From Linnemannia hyalina (lineage: Eukaryota; Mortierellomycota; Mortierellomycetes; Mortierellales; Mortierellaceae): a stretch of DNA of 64,000 bases. A program made the position numbers and the translations under genes. The stretch is from assembly GCA_019671135.1 (NCBI GenBank), contig JAHRHY010000011.1, positions 1,364,001 to 1,428,000 on the forward strand. The letters run 5' to 3'. Below the pieces are notes generated by a model. That model saw only the letters and a program-made list of their open reading frames with translations. It was not told the DNA's origin and searched no databases. Positions 46,626-58,520 of this stretch are shown piece after piece. How positions within the stretch are numbered: the stretch's first letter is position 1; every line of letters begins with the position of its first letter.

Positions 46626-48408
46626 TTAGATGACTTGGTAGACATGGATGAGCTTGAGCTCCTCCAGCTCATCCTCCATCATCTCCTCGACAAACTCAGC
46701 TCCTGTCACCGTCACCTCAACCTCCTTCAACCAACTCGTCCAATCCCCTACACTTCCGACCTCCGTCCCATCCTCCTTCAGCTCCTTCGCCACCGCCGCC
46801 GCCGCCGGTGCACTACCAACAGCACCAGGGGGCTTCGCGGGAACCTTCTTCTTTTTCGATTTGGGTTTCTTGACGGGCCCGATGAGTCCTGCATCCTTGA
46901 GCTGGTCCTGGAGGGAGGGGATGGTGATAAGGAGGGCGCCCTTTCGGGATTTGAGGTGTGTGTGGAGGAACTTCCAGAGTTGTTGTTGCACTTCGACAGG
47001 GGAGAAGAATTGGAAGACGTTGTTCATGATGATGATATCGGCTGTTTCCAGGAGAGGTGCTCTGTTCAGCAAGTTGTCGTGTACGATCTGTTTTTTAGGA
47101 AAAAGGAGGTTTGATGTTAGGATTTTGCTTAGAGTTGTTGCCTGCTATCTTGTCGGGGGCCAAAGGATGTGTTGGCAGTGGATTGCGTATATGTGTATTG
47201 GGGGGGGGGGGGTTACCTCGATTCTGTCCTGGAGATGGTGTTTCCGGACCATCTCCGTCTGCAGTTTACAAAAGTAATCGTTCATCTCGACTCCAATCAA
47301 CTTCTTTGCCTCCGTGAACAAGTGTCCCTATTTACAACCAATTGTTTAAAAAAAAGTCCAGCATCGTTAATATATCACAAAACAACACCCATCGACGACA
47401 CACAACACACCATTACAGTTTACAGCTGCAGCAAACAAACAGCAACAAAAAAAAAAAAAACTTAACTTACAGCATAAAGAACAGCGCCCAGACGAGACCC
47501 AACATCCAAGATAACCTTGCCCGCACTCCTCTCACCCTTCAACAGCACCTGGAACAAGAACTGCAACTGCACCACCGAAGCAGAATGCGAGATGAAATTT
47601 AACGGCATCGTGTCCTTGGACCCGCACTTTTGACAATAGTTTCGGGAGAGTTTTCCTTGGTCGCAGAGGTCATCGACGTCGTCTTCGGTGTAGAGGAAGC
47701 CGTCTACGTGTACCACATTGTCCTTTGTATATCCCGTGAACTAAGGTTTGGGGTAAGAAATAGGAGAGAGGTGTTATTTTTTTTCCCTTGTTAAAGCAAA
47801 CTCCATCTATGGCCCCATTGCCTTACCCAACTCTTCCAGATCGACCGCACGAGAACAACAACAACAAACGAAAGAGAATAACAAGAAAAAAAACAACGGA
47901 TCTTACCTCGTCTGAGGAAGGAATGGTGATCTGCTCGCTGGGGGCTTCAGCATTGACGGGAAGACGCTCTCGCAAGTCCTCAATAATCTTGTTCAGCCTA
48001 AAGATCTTGGACCCTCCCGACCTTGCAACATCTCCCTTTGTAGGTTCATGGTCGTGATTACATCCTGGTCCATGCTCGTGCTCGTGAGAGTGTCCGTGTC
48101 CGTGCTTTCCTTCCGCTTCATCGTTAATCATCTGAAGACGCTCCTCTATACATCCAATCAGAAATAAAAATAGAAAAAAAATCGAACAAACGATTATCAG
48201 ATAACTGGTCCTGGCTGCGAAGATCGTGAGCAACGCTTACTTACACATGTAAAATAAATATCCTACAGGTGCATATGTGGGGTTAGGACATACCGACGGC
48301 AGCGCCGACAAAGGTCTCGAAGGAGAGAAGCTCGTCGCCCTCGAGGGTTGCCAACAATTCCAGGAAGGCATCCTTAGCCCTGTCCATTGCCGAGAGTTCT
48401 TCCGCCAT
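46626..48408 (-). CDS. Class I SAM-dependent methyltransferase with His-rich segment
   Basis: Predicted methyltransferase of unknown substrate. Five exons, 48294-48408, 47907-48145, 47471-47740, 47217-47327 and 46626-47087, give 398 residues. The N-terminus (1-50) is helical and acidic. Residues 53-71 (HGHGHSHEHEHGPGCNHDH) are a His-rich metal-binding type stretch. CQKC lies at 154-157 in NYCQKCGSKDT with another Cys at 144, a possible zinc site. Motif I is VILDVGSRLG (194-203), followed by a motif II like LIGVEMND and a post-motif ADIIIMNNVFQFFSP, so a Rossmann methyltransferase core is likely. A Lys-rich loop (KKPKSKKKK) and a Glu-rich C-terminus follow. The last exon ends ELKLIHVYQVI. Its start is 235 bp from the stop of the next minus-strand gene. 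I do not recognise a named orthologue. Confidence 0.82.
47200..47212. repeat. G13 run beside a splice donor
   Basis: Thirteen G on the plus strand, so C13 on the coding strand of the methyltransferase. It starts a few bases after the GTAACC donor of its fourth intron. Confidence 0.9.
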
Positions 48409-48643
48409 GGTTCTTGATGGTGTGATGTTGAGTTGTTGAGAATGCAAACCTGCAAGGAGATTCGAACACTCAATTCAAGAGGAGAAAAAAATGTGATCGT
48501 CGTGACTGCGTATGGTGCAGCGTGCAAAACAAATGGAATCCAGTTCGATCAGGAGCGAATAACATGAGGGATCATTCGGATTGGTGGCAACATCACAAAC
48601 GCCACCAATCTTGTTATTTCTATGTGTAAAGAGTCTGACTGAA

Positions 48644-51600
48644 CTAGCTAAGACTGAAGGCATAGGCAGTCATCGTGTTGAGTCGCTCTATTAAAAGGAT
48701 GGAAACCAAAGAACAACAAGGGTTAGTTCCCAATTACACAATCTGTCAGAACACACTCAAGCCAAAAAAGAACAAAGACATACCAGCAGAGTAGCTCATG
48801 GCGACGCGCATGAACTCCACAGCAAGGGTAGGATCGTCCTTGACCATCTTCTGGAAACGCTCCTGGCTCAATCCCCAGAGGATACCATCCGTTTCAGAGA
48901 CAACGGTTGACATCCGGTTGTTGCCCGTGAACAATCCCAGCTCACCAGAAATCGTGCCTGGCAACACCACCTCAACACTCCTCCGGATAGCTCCGCTGTC
49001 CTGGAACTCCTGCACTGACCGCAAAGTACCGTCCTCAACCAAATAAATACCGTCCGTAGGAGCACCGCCTTGGCGCCAAAGGATCGTTCCTGCCAGCACT
49101 GTTCTCCGCTCGAAGTACATGCTGAGTCTCAAGAAAAAGTCAACGGAGTTCTCGCGCGTGTCGTGGAATGCTGCCAACAGCGAGGGCACAGGCTGTTGCA
49201 AGTTGATAGGAAGAGGGAACGGCCGCTCATTAGCTATTATTGTGTCAATTTTTAAAAAATGAGGAATATACAGGATTAATAAACATGCCAAATAACGCAC
49301 GGCCATTATTGTATGCAAACAGAAAGAGATAGAAATCATACCGTGGAGAGTCTTGCGGGCGGCTTCGAAGAGGTGGCTCTTGCGGGGCGAGTTTTCCATG
49401 TGCTCAGAGAAAAAGTGGGTCGCCTCTGAATCGGGCGAAAGTACATCGCTGCTGTCGTCCTGGTTGGCAACCTCCATCAATCGCTTGCGCTTGGCCATTT
49501 CCAGAGTCGACTCCCGAGTGCGGTAGTAGCTCTCCAAAAGACAATTTTCGCAGTACTCCAATGCCTCGCTCAGTCCAGGGAAGCTTTGAGTAGGGTACTT
49601 GTCCTCGCCAGTGGCAGCATGTCCATGTCCGTGACCCTCGCCCAAACCAGCTCCGGCACCAGCACCCCAGACACCGACCATATGAAGAGCCTTGCCGACC
49701 TCGCCCTCCTCATCCAATCCAGCCAAGACCAAGCAGACGTTATAACGTTGGACAGCTCTGCGGATTCTTCCAAAGCCCTCAGCAGCCGAAAAGTCGACGT
49801 TGCGGACCAGCGAGAAATCCAGAACAAGGAATTGAATGGGGTTGTCCTTCCAGCGTCTCCTGGAAAAGACATCCTGAATCTCCTTTTCGACCTGATTAAT
49901 AGTTCCAAAGAACATATCGCCCTGCAACTTGAAGATGTAGATTTGGCGTCCGACCTGTCTCAAGAACTTTTGCTGTCTGTACACACGACGGACTGTACTC
50001 TTGGCACTCTCGCCGGTGCAGGAGAATCGAACTCCCTCCTTGCGCGAGTTGGAGACCACAAAGAAGACACAGGCCAAAAGGATTCCCATGAAGATGCCCT
50101 CGACGAAACCGAACGCAGCCATGGCGATGACAATCAAGGCAATGGTCAAGTACTCCAGATGGTGGACCAGACCCCAGGTGTCCCAGAGGGCCTCCTTGAC
50201 AAGATCCATACCCAAGTGGAAAATGAGGGATCCAACGACCATGACAGGAATGTATCCGACAATCCATGGGCCGATCAAGAAGATAGCGACAGAAGCAGCA
50301 GCCAACATGGTACCAGCAACACGACTGTCACCTCCCGACTTGATAAAGAGAAGCGAGTTGGTGTAGACGAGGTAGTCTAGACAAGTTGAGTGAGATCAGA
50401 TGGATAGTAGTGGAGATAATGTTAGCCAAACAGGTTGTTGTGAAACTAGGGTCACAGGCGCCTATTCTAATACCCACACCCACACACTGCTATATGGGTC
50501 CAGTGTAATAACTATCCAGGCACCCTGAATGATTCACTTACTTTGAACTGTTCCCATTCCGCCACTGATCATGTTGGACCAACCGTGAGCAATCAACTCT
50601 CTGTTGGTGTCGACATTGTCACGACCGGTCGAAACACCCAAGGCGGGGACATTGATGGGGACATGGAGAATACCAAAGAAAGTCAAGGCCAGCATAGCAG
50701 GAACAGTCTCCAGAATGGCGCCCCAGTTCGTCTTTTCCAAATCTAAGACAGACGGTTTAATTGCGACAGAACCAGTCGTTAGCCACTAGTGTCTTTCTTT
50801 TCGTCAAACATAAAACCTAACCAAAAGAAAACTTACCAAAGTAGCTGTAGAATTGCCAGCCAGGAGCATGGCCCTCAGGTAAGGGGAAGACCCAGCCCTG
50901 AGTACGAAGCATCTCCCAGTCCAATCCAAACACCCACACAACAGCGTAGAAGATGCCGGGGACGACCATGAAAAAGGTAGGGACCAAAAAGGGATGTTTG
51001 ATCTTATGCTGGAGGACGCGGAGGATGAGAGCAGCGCCAAAGGCTGTGGACCAGAGGGCAAAGACATGGTGGTCAAAGAAGAGGAACTTGAAGGTCTCCC
51101 AGGAGTAGGTGAACTCTCTTGTCATTCTCGACGAGATCTCGAATCCAGTAACGATCAAGAACCAACCGACACCACCAATGCATCCGACCAGGATGTGACG
51201 GGGGAAGAAGGCGATCAAAGAGCCCAGCTACATTATGAGAAAAAAGATGTCGTGATTAGCATATCGATTCGGGTTAGTCAGGCACAAAAGGGCTAAAGGT
51301 ACCTGACAAGGTTGGGGTGTGTGAAGAATAGAAATCCGTCCAAGGAATAAAGTTCTCTTCCAGCCAAGCGATGAATGTTCCACTCAATGGCAGCAGCAAG
51401 CAAGCCTACATACCTTGAAATATCCGAGGGCCATGAAGACGGCACCAGTCATCAATGAACTCAGGGCATACGCCAGAATGGTCGTCGCCAAAACTGCATC
51501 CCTGTTCTCAGCACCAACTCTTGCAACAACAGTTTCTGCCCTGTTTGAGAAAAAAAGAAGAGACAGAAAACAAGGGGGATGTGTGAGTACACGGCGATGA

Positions 51601-54088
51601 GTATATGTGTGTCACCATGGTGACCTTTTTTTCTTCTTTTCTTTTTTCCGAGAAAGCAATAAAGGAAAGGGACACATGTTTGGGGTCAACCATGCCCTTC
51701 TTATTTCTTCCCATTGGAGGGGAAAAGTCAGCAACAGCACAACAACACGATGGAAGGCAATGTGGGAAAAAGAAGAAGGACAATCGAACATGTAAACGGG
51801 GATAGGATACGTACATAATATGTAAGAATGGCACCACCTCGATCATCATGCTACCGTTGCCTCCCTTGAAGGCACTTCCACCGAGAGAGATGACCAGCTG
51901 AGAGATAATGCAACTGACAAAGAACATTGAGATACCATCGGGGCCGAGATCCTGGAATGGAGCCACGTTCAGAGGAAAGATGATCATACCTATCAATACA
52001 TCAGCAGCAATAGCAACAAAGCACAATCGTTAGTTTTCAACGATTAGGGGCAGGAGCCATCCATCCATGCATTGCATAGTTGGGTTTGCCATCGCACCTC
52101 CTCCACCTTTTTTTTTTTTTTTTTTTTTTTTTTAAACCCCAGTCTGGCCTAGATCCATACGGCTCTCATCTCCGCCGCCTCAGCAGTCGCCAGCAATAAG
52201 ATGGAAGACAAAAAAAAAAGAGAATAGTCAAAAGAATAAGTCGCCGTCAACTCAGTTGTGTAGCAAGTGCTTGTCAAGACGTACCATAAGAAATAGCATC
52301 CAGGAGGTTCAGCAAGAGACCGAGGATGACAGCAGGGATGTAGCCAAGAGGGTCGTAGACAAACTTTTGCGTGGCGACCTTGCAAGTCCACTTTGTTGAG
52401 CGAAATTCATTCCAGACGGAAGCGAGTGTTTCTTCGTCTTGTTCGTCGAGGGGTCTGTTGGCGGGAGGGGTGATGGTGTTGTAACCCTGAGAAGCGGAAG
52501 TCGACTGTGCCTGATCTGCAGGATGACGTGAGAGCAGACGATCTGTCTCTGAGGCCGGAGCGGACGATTCTCCTCCAAAGGAGACTTCCCCGTTCGCAAG
52601 TTTGGATCGATTGAATCCGATTTGCTGTTGTTGTTGTTGTTGTTGTTCGATTGTCAGGAACACCGAGAGAGTGTAGTTCAAGTTCCAGGAGAAGACATAG
52701 GAAACGGTGAGAAACAAGGAGACAACAAATCGATAGAAAATTGGTTCAATTGGATCCGTGATTGCAGATAAGGGTTTGAACCATTCGGAAAAAAAAGTAC
52801 AAGGAAAGGTTAAAGGAAAAAAAAAAGGTTAGAGTCACTTGGCATTCTTTTGTTCCTTCTTTCTTACTTGACCTGTGTCCAGACCAAAGAGACCAAGGTT
52901 TATTTTTTGTTTTTTTCACTTTTCTTTCCTCAGCCTGTTCTGTTTGTTGCCAAGATGACCAAGAACGGACGTGGTTGGCACAGACTTGTTTATGTCAACA
53001 AGGGAGGGAGAGTACATTTGTTCGGAGAGGGCAGAGCGAGCGAACGAACAAACGAACAAGTGAGCTCAACACGACAGAGAGGGAGGGATACAAAAAGGGA
53101 GACGAGGAAGGGGAAGGGGGCAGGGAGGAAGATGAAGTGAAAGAAGAAAAAAAACCAACCAACAAACAAACGGAAGCCAAAACAAACCATGTCATCCATT
53201 GCTACTTTTTATTTCCTTTTTTCTTTTTCCCTCCAGGTGGAATCATCTCCACATCAACAAAAAACACCCACTCGCACATACACCACCCGAACACAGACAG
53301 CAGCAAGAAGCAATAAAACGTAAATAACAAGAACAAGAGGGATGAGGGTGTACCTTGGTTTCGATGGGAGCTGGAGGAGGTGAAAGGGAGCCATGTTTGC
53401 GACCGGGGGATCCAGTTCCGGTTCCAAAAGCAGTGCTGGTATCATTGGATCTGGACGAAGAAGGGTTCTTGTCTTTGGAATCTTCCTGTTCCTTGGTCTT
53501 GAGCAATAAGCTCAGGCCACTAGGTGGGCTTCGGTCGGCGCCGTCCCTCTTTCTGTTGTTGATGTTGCTAGTGCTGTTCGCAGGCAGACGATGGCCAAAG
53601 GCAGCATCGCTGTTGTTGACATTGTTGTTGTTGGACTGGTGACCAGAAGGGGTGCTAGTAGAGTTGGTGTTGGAGGCCCAAGAAAGGCTACTCGAGTTGT
53701 TGTTGTTGTTGCTGTTGTTTCCTGGGGAGATGATAGCCTCAGAGTCAAAGGACTGCCGCCGTTCGAGATTTCCAAGGGCAAGAGATTGTTCGCGGACGAA
53801 GGAGGTGGAGAAGGCGGCCTGAGAGGAGTGCTGTCCGATCGAGTGAGGGTGAGAGTAGGACTGGTGGCCAAAGAAGTTTGTCGAGGTGGTCGAGTCGGAT
53901 CGTTTCCTTCCTATGGTCGTGGGTGTTCCTTCGTAGGTGGTATCGTTGTTGTTATTATGAGAGTTGTTGTTACCAGAGGAGGATCCGATGGAGAAGTTTG
54001 GAGCGGCGTTCTTTGGCAGAGGCGGTCTCCCTGGGAGGCCACTTGCGTGCATGTTCTCGAACGCATGTGCGCTCTTGTAGCTTGTCAT
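48644..54088 (-). CDS. SulP transporter with STAS and cyclic-nucleotide-binding domains (Vsb1-like)
   Basis: SLC26/SulP-family membrane protein fused to STAS and cNMP-binding domains, the layout of yeast Ygr125w/Vsb1, linked to vacuolar storage of basic amino acids. Nine exons, 53354-54088, 52285-52624, 51815-51989, 51414-51540, 50837-51227, 50542-50742, 49342-50376, 48784-49233 and 48644-48687, all in phase, total 1,165 residues. Residues 1-245 are Asn/Ser-rich and disordered. ETDRLL (271-276) is an acidic dileucine sorting signal. SulP helices start at [25 protein letters not shown] and run to about 760. STAS lies at about 790-930 and the cNMP fold in exon 8 (1002-1151: [29 protein letters not shown]). 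The tail is [14 protein letters not shown]. The join of exons 1 and 2 across 729 nt is the least certain, because exon 2 begins inside a CAA run. Ligand binding by the cNMP fold is unproven. Confidence 0.9.
49234..49341 (-). other. Stop-free 108-nt intron in SulP gene (3n length)
   Basis: Intron 7 has GTATGA donor and AATAG acceptor, is 36 codons long and reads through without a stop. Retention would insert a hydrophobic stretch ([20 protein letters not shown]) between the STAS and cNMP domains. Confidence 0.65.
52108..52133. repeat. T26 run inside an intron of the SulP gene
   Basis: Twenty-six T on the plus strand (A on the coding strand) within the second intron. Confidence 0.9.
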
Positions 54089-54942
54089 TGCTTCTTCTTT
54101 CTTTAAAGAAGATTGTCTGTGCGGAGAAGAGGGAGGGATGAATGAGAGAAATGAGTACAAGAGTATAAAAAAGGGGGGAAAGATTGATTTGCTGAGAAAA
54201 AAGAAGAAGAGTGATGGAGCGACGAGGTGATGAAGGAAGGAACGAAGAGCAAATGTGAAGAAAAGGGAAAGAAGAAAAAGAAAAAGAGAAGTTGGCGACG
54301 AGGGAGAGGTTAAAGAAAGAAAAGAACAATTGGGCAGAGAGCTCCGCTCGGTGTTGGAGACACAGACATAACGCAGATACATAAACATATCACAGATACA
54401 CAGACTTCGATAGGGCACACGATAATCCCATCTCTTTTTGGGAAAGAGGCGTGCACTCACACACACACACACATGCACATCTCTCCTCTTCCGCTCCACT
54501 CCACTTCACTGTTGCGAGCGATAGAAAAAGAAAAAGAACATCCTGCCAATGGGCAATGGTCCTTCTTCAATTCACTCACTCACTCACTCACCCACTCACT
54601 CTTGACCTATCCTTATCTTGCCCATCTACATCTACACATCTCTTCGTTGATTATTCATTCCGATAACACTTCTCGGGTCTTATGTATCATCAGCCTTGGA
54701 TCCATCCATGCTACATGCCATGATACATACCACGTACTACAAGCCCTGTCCTGTGCACACATCGCCAGTAGGGTGGGATATGTAGGTAATTGTTAGGTTA
54801 TGCATCAATACCTGTGCGCACTGGCACGAGCTACGACCTTACGGGAATGCAACAGACGTAGACTCTGAGTCCACATTACACACACACACACACAGACACA
54901 AACTCACCCCTAAACACTTTACAATTTGCTTAGCCCTGTCCA

Positions 54943-54963
54943 TCTCTCTCTCTCTCTCTCTCT
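54943..54963. repeat. (CT)n microsatellite
   Basis: About ten CT units in noncoding DNA. Confidence 0.85.
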
Positions 54964-55799
54964 CCCTCCCTGTCTTGGCAACCACTACCGCATGGTTGAC
55001 CGAAGGTCGACTTTGTACTCTGCGTACTACCATCCTTACTCGTAATTTCCGAGGAACTTTTTGTCCTTTGTCTGGTCAAACAACAAGAATTGCTTGTTCG
55101 AGTGAGCAATTGGAAAATTGTGGCGATGTCGTTGTTGTTGTTTTTCAACGATGATGATGGTGCTCACTCAAGATGCTCAATGAGCATATGCACTACTCCA
55201 AAGTCCATACCCTGTTCCACAATTCACAATCCAACAGGACAACAACGAGAACAGCAGACCCCTTCAGAGCACCAAACAATCTAGCACCTTCTCCCTTCAA
55301 TCTCTCCTTGAGATGTTTCGTGTCTTTCGTACATCCATTTAGTCTACATTCACATTATTCGACACATGGCCATTTTGCTTTGATTGCTTGCTCCCTTTCT
55401 GAGCCCTTCCTTCTATCATTTTTTGCTCCAGCCCATCCTTGTCCTATCTGGTTTTGATATATATCACTATCGCGAATGTTGTTGTTCCACTGCCTCGCGA
55501 TCTATGCAGACAACTCGGCGTGTCGGTATGTGAATGCGTGTATGGAAGCAAAAGAAACGTCAATCCCTGTGTTAATGTATTAGGCAGGTACCTTCAGTCC
55601 TTCCCTGTCAAGGATAGAAGTCCGTCCACTAGCTATCTATATCTACGCTATTATTTCCATGATCGATCGCATAATATTTCATGCCGTTGGAAAAAGTTGA
55701 GGATGTGATCGGCCGGAGCGAGAAATGACCACCTAAGCACAACCCGACAACGACGACGAACGGACAAACGAACAAACGATCACTTCGCAGGACACGACG

Positions 55800-55807
55800 T
55801 ATATAAG
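55800..55807 (+). promoter_or_regulatory. Likely TATA box of epoxide hydrolase gene
   Basis: TATATAAG about 255 bp upstream of the start codon at 56063, followed by a CT-rich leader. Confidence 0.5.
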
Positions 55808-56062
55808 TAATGTACGTAGTAGAGTGCATGTCCTCCCTTCAGTAAGCAAAACACAAATACTAATCGGACCACTCTGCATTTCGACATGAATACACAGTCT
55901 GTGACCACAACCTGACCTGCTTTTTCCTTCCTTCCTTTCGCCCTCTTTATCCTCAGGACTTTAAAAAGGGCGCTCACACTTTCTTCTTTTTTTCTTCTTC
56001 CTCTCCTTCTTCTTCTCTTCATCCTCCCTCATCCTCCATCTCCACTAACACTACCACTCAAA

Positions 56063-58409
56063 ATGGCTGGCTTTTCTCACATTGATCCTAACGAGTATGT
56101 TCAGTCTATTAGCTCTCCATCATGGTCCTCCCGAATGAAACATTCGATTGCGCCCAGTGAGTGTGCTCTCTACTTACCGCCCTTGCATCACTCCCTTGCT
56201 TACTCTGTCATTTACGATAGCCCCGCCTTCACCCACAAGTTCGCTCAAACGAAGAACCTCAGATATCGTAAGTCAGTCCTCTCCCTTCTCCACCTCAGAG
56301 ACGGGCCCATTGTCGAGAACCATGGATCCTCCCACCATTGCACCTTTTTTTTTCTTTTCGTTCCTTGTCTCATTGCCCAGGATTCAATCTGTTGTCTGGT
56401 ATCAACAACACACACATATCCTGAGCACCACCTTTGATTAACGTTCTCACTAGACTATGTCGAGGCTGGTGATCCCAAGGGTGAGCCTCTGGTCTTGGTC
56501 CACGGGTTCCCCGACCTCTGGTACGGCTGGAGATACCAGATCAAGTTCTTTGCCGAGCTCGGATACCGCGTCATTGCCATTGACAATGTTGGCTACGGAC
56601 AGACCGTACGTACCTTGTCGTTGTTCATTTCGTTCACACATCGAAACCTTTTTTTTCTTTACGTTTCATTCTACCCTGCCTTCCTGAGTTGTTTGTTCAT
56701 GGCGTTGGTTCTATCATCTCACACAAGCCTCTTCTTTTTCAATCCTATCATTAGGAGGCACCTATGGAATTGGAGAAGTACGGATTGAAGGCCCAGTCCG
56801 ATCAATTGGCCGGTCTCTTGGATGCCCTCGACATCCCCAAGATCACTGTAAGCTCTTTTCTTGTCTGAACAACATATGACTGGTCGTGTTTTTGTTTGCA
56901 GGCTTCCCTCTAGTTGGAAAGGGGAGACAGGAGAAAATCAAAGGGCGGTTGTGTCTCGCTAGGAGGATATCACCATCTTCCTAAAACACAAGCATCCATG
57001 TCTGACGAACGTTTACCCTTTTGTTTTCAAACATGCATAGTTGATCGGACATGACTGGGGTGGAGCCTTCGTCTGGAGATTCGGACTTTACTACCCTAAC
57101 CGCGTCAGCGGCATCATCAGGTACGTTCAGGACTCTTGCGTCTTCCCAATCGCTTTGTCATTTTCCCCACGTTACAGAGCGGAGGCAATGGATAATTTCC
57201 AGTTGGTCAGCGATGCGAGGCGATTTGCATGCGAGTGTGCCCAGTGCATGAAAGTCGAGTTCGCCTCTCATCCTTTGTTTGTTTGATGGCTGCTCTTTCT
57301 TTGGTGTCGTTGATTTGTGCTTGGGCATCATCTTTTATTTCAAGCGGTGCTCACCAGCACGAAAAAACACAAACACAAATATGGTGCATTTGTTTAAAAA
57401 CTGCTCACAACATTCTAATCCGTCTCTCTCATTTCCGGTTTTTTTCCCATTCCTACTCTCGGCATCAATGCAGCATTTGCACACCTTACAAAGCCCCTTC
57501 TTCTACCTACAGGACTCTCGAAGGTAAAGGTTGCTTGCGTTACTGTTACTGTTGTATGATTTGTTTCCTCACAGACCGAGGGACACGCAGGTTTTGATCG
57601 ATTGCGCCTATTATGACAACTGTGAACACAATGAATGCTAACCCATGTCTTATTTTTATACTGACAATATTTGTAGAAATCATTGCGGTCATTCCTCAGT
57701 TCGCCTACCAGCGCGAGTTTGTTGATCCCGAGACCGTCGCCAAGTTTGACAATAACGTAAGTCTCTCGTCACTATTCTTTTGCCATTCTTCATCCGTCCT
57801 TTTTTTGTTTGTTATTACCAGCCTGTTAACGCCATTGCATGATTGTTTCTTTGCTTATGTTTGAATAGAAATCCAAGTTCATCTTGGGGGTCTTGAAGGC
57901 TGGCGAGTGCCATGGTCAGGTAAAAAAACAACAACAATGATATCCTTCTGTGGTAAAAACTTCCTAACTGCCAATACCATTTCAAACTCACACCCAACAA
58001 GTCCACTAACGCACCACACCCTCATTATACTCCTTCAATCACATCCACCCAGGCTGAGTTGGACTACATGGTCCAGGAATACTCCCACAGTGGCTACCGC
58101 GGACCTCTCAACTACTACAAGACCAGAAGAATCAACTTCGACGACGAATTAGCTCACCTCCCCCACAAACACCAACATATCATCCACACCCCCTCTTGGA
58201 TGATCCTCGCCAAGAATGATCCTTACCTGTTGCCACACATGGCTAATGGAATGGAGAAGGTTATTCCCGGGGTCAAGTTTGCGACGATTGACGCGGGACA
58301 TTTCTGTATGACGGAGAAAGTTGAGGAGGTTAACCAGACTTTGAAGACGGCGGTTGAGGATTTGATCGCGAGACGTAATGCGGCCACCGCTTCTAAGGCG
58401 TCTTTGTAG
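56063..58409 (+). CDS. Soluble epoxide hydrolase (alpha/beta hydrolase)
   Basis: Enzyme that opens epoxides to vicinal diols through a covalent aspartyl ester. Nine exons, 56063-56094, 56221-56267, 56454-56605, 56755-56847, 57041-57120, 57474-57523, 57677-57756, 57869-57919 and 58053-58409, give 313 residues with every junction in phase. Motifs: HGFPD (43-47, oxyanion hole), GHDWGG with nucleophile D113, acid D251 in AKNDPYLLP, base H278 in DAGHFCMTE, and FAYQREF/GYRGPLNYYK in the cap, where the epoxide-activating tyrosines usually lie. The start MAGFSHIDPND was chosen because AACGA|GTATGT is a strong donor in the right phase and AAAATGGC is a strong start context. No signal peptide is visible, so it is cytosolic or peroxisomal; the C-terminal ASKASL is reminiscent of, but not a clean, PTS1. 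An alternative first exon is listed separately. A haloalkane dehalogenase is less likely because of the HGFPD and cap strings. Confidence 0.92.
56122..56156 (+). other. Possible alternative first coding exon of epoxide hydrolase
   Basis: An ATG with A at -3 and G at +4 opens MVLPNETFDCAH. A GTGAGT donor at 56157 splices to the same acceptor (56220/56221) in the correct frame. The stretch lies inside the first intron of the main model. Confidence 0.4.
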
Positions 58410-58514
58410 ATGGAGAGGAAGGAAACAGTAAGCACGACACTGTTGTTGGAGGGGGGGGGTTACCTTGAAATGGATACCTCTCCGTTTCTTTTTCAGTTGA
58501 TGGGGGAAAGCAAT

Positions 58515-58520
58515 AATAAA
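58515..58520 (+). terminator. Poly(A) signal of epoxide hydrolase gene
   Basis: AATAAA 106 nt after the stop codon. Confidence 0.45.

Larger units (their letters stand above)
54089..56062. other. Divergent promoter region SulP gene / epoxide hydrolase
   Basis: About 2 kb between divergent starts. It holds a CA repeat (about 54,875-54,894), a CT repeat (about 54,943-54,963), CACT repeats near 54,573-54,600 and a TATA box for the hydrolase. No gene was supported. Confidence 0.6.

Noticed and set aside
49586..50380. 264-codon plus-strand frame opposite the SulP/STAS exon
   Set aside because: Shadow of the transporter exon; Ser/Asp-rich without a domain.
56122..56156. Treating the GTGAGT donor at 56157 as the splice site of the ATG 56063 frame
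   Set aside because: That join shifts the frame and destroys the conserved THKFAQTKNLRYHYVE region. The GTATGT donor at 56095 keeps it, so the GTGAGT donor is kept only as part of an alternative first exon.
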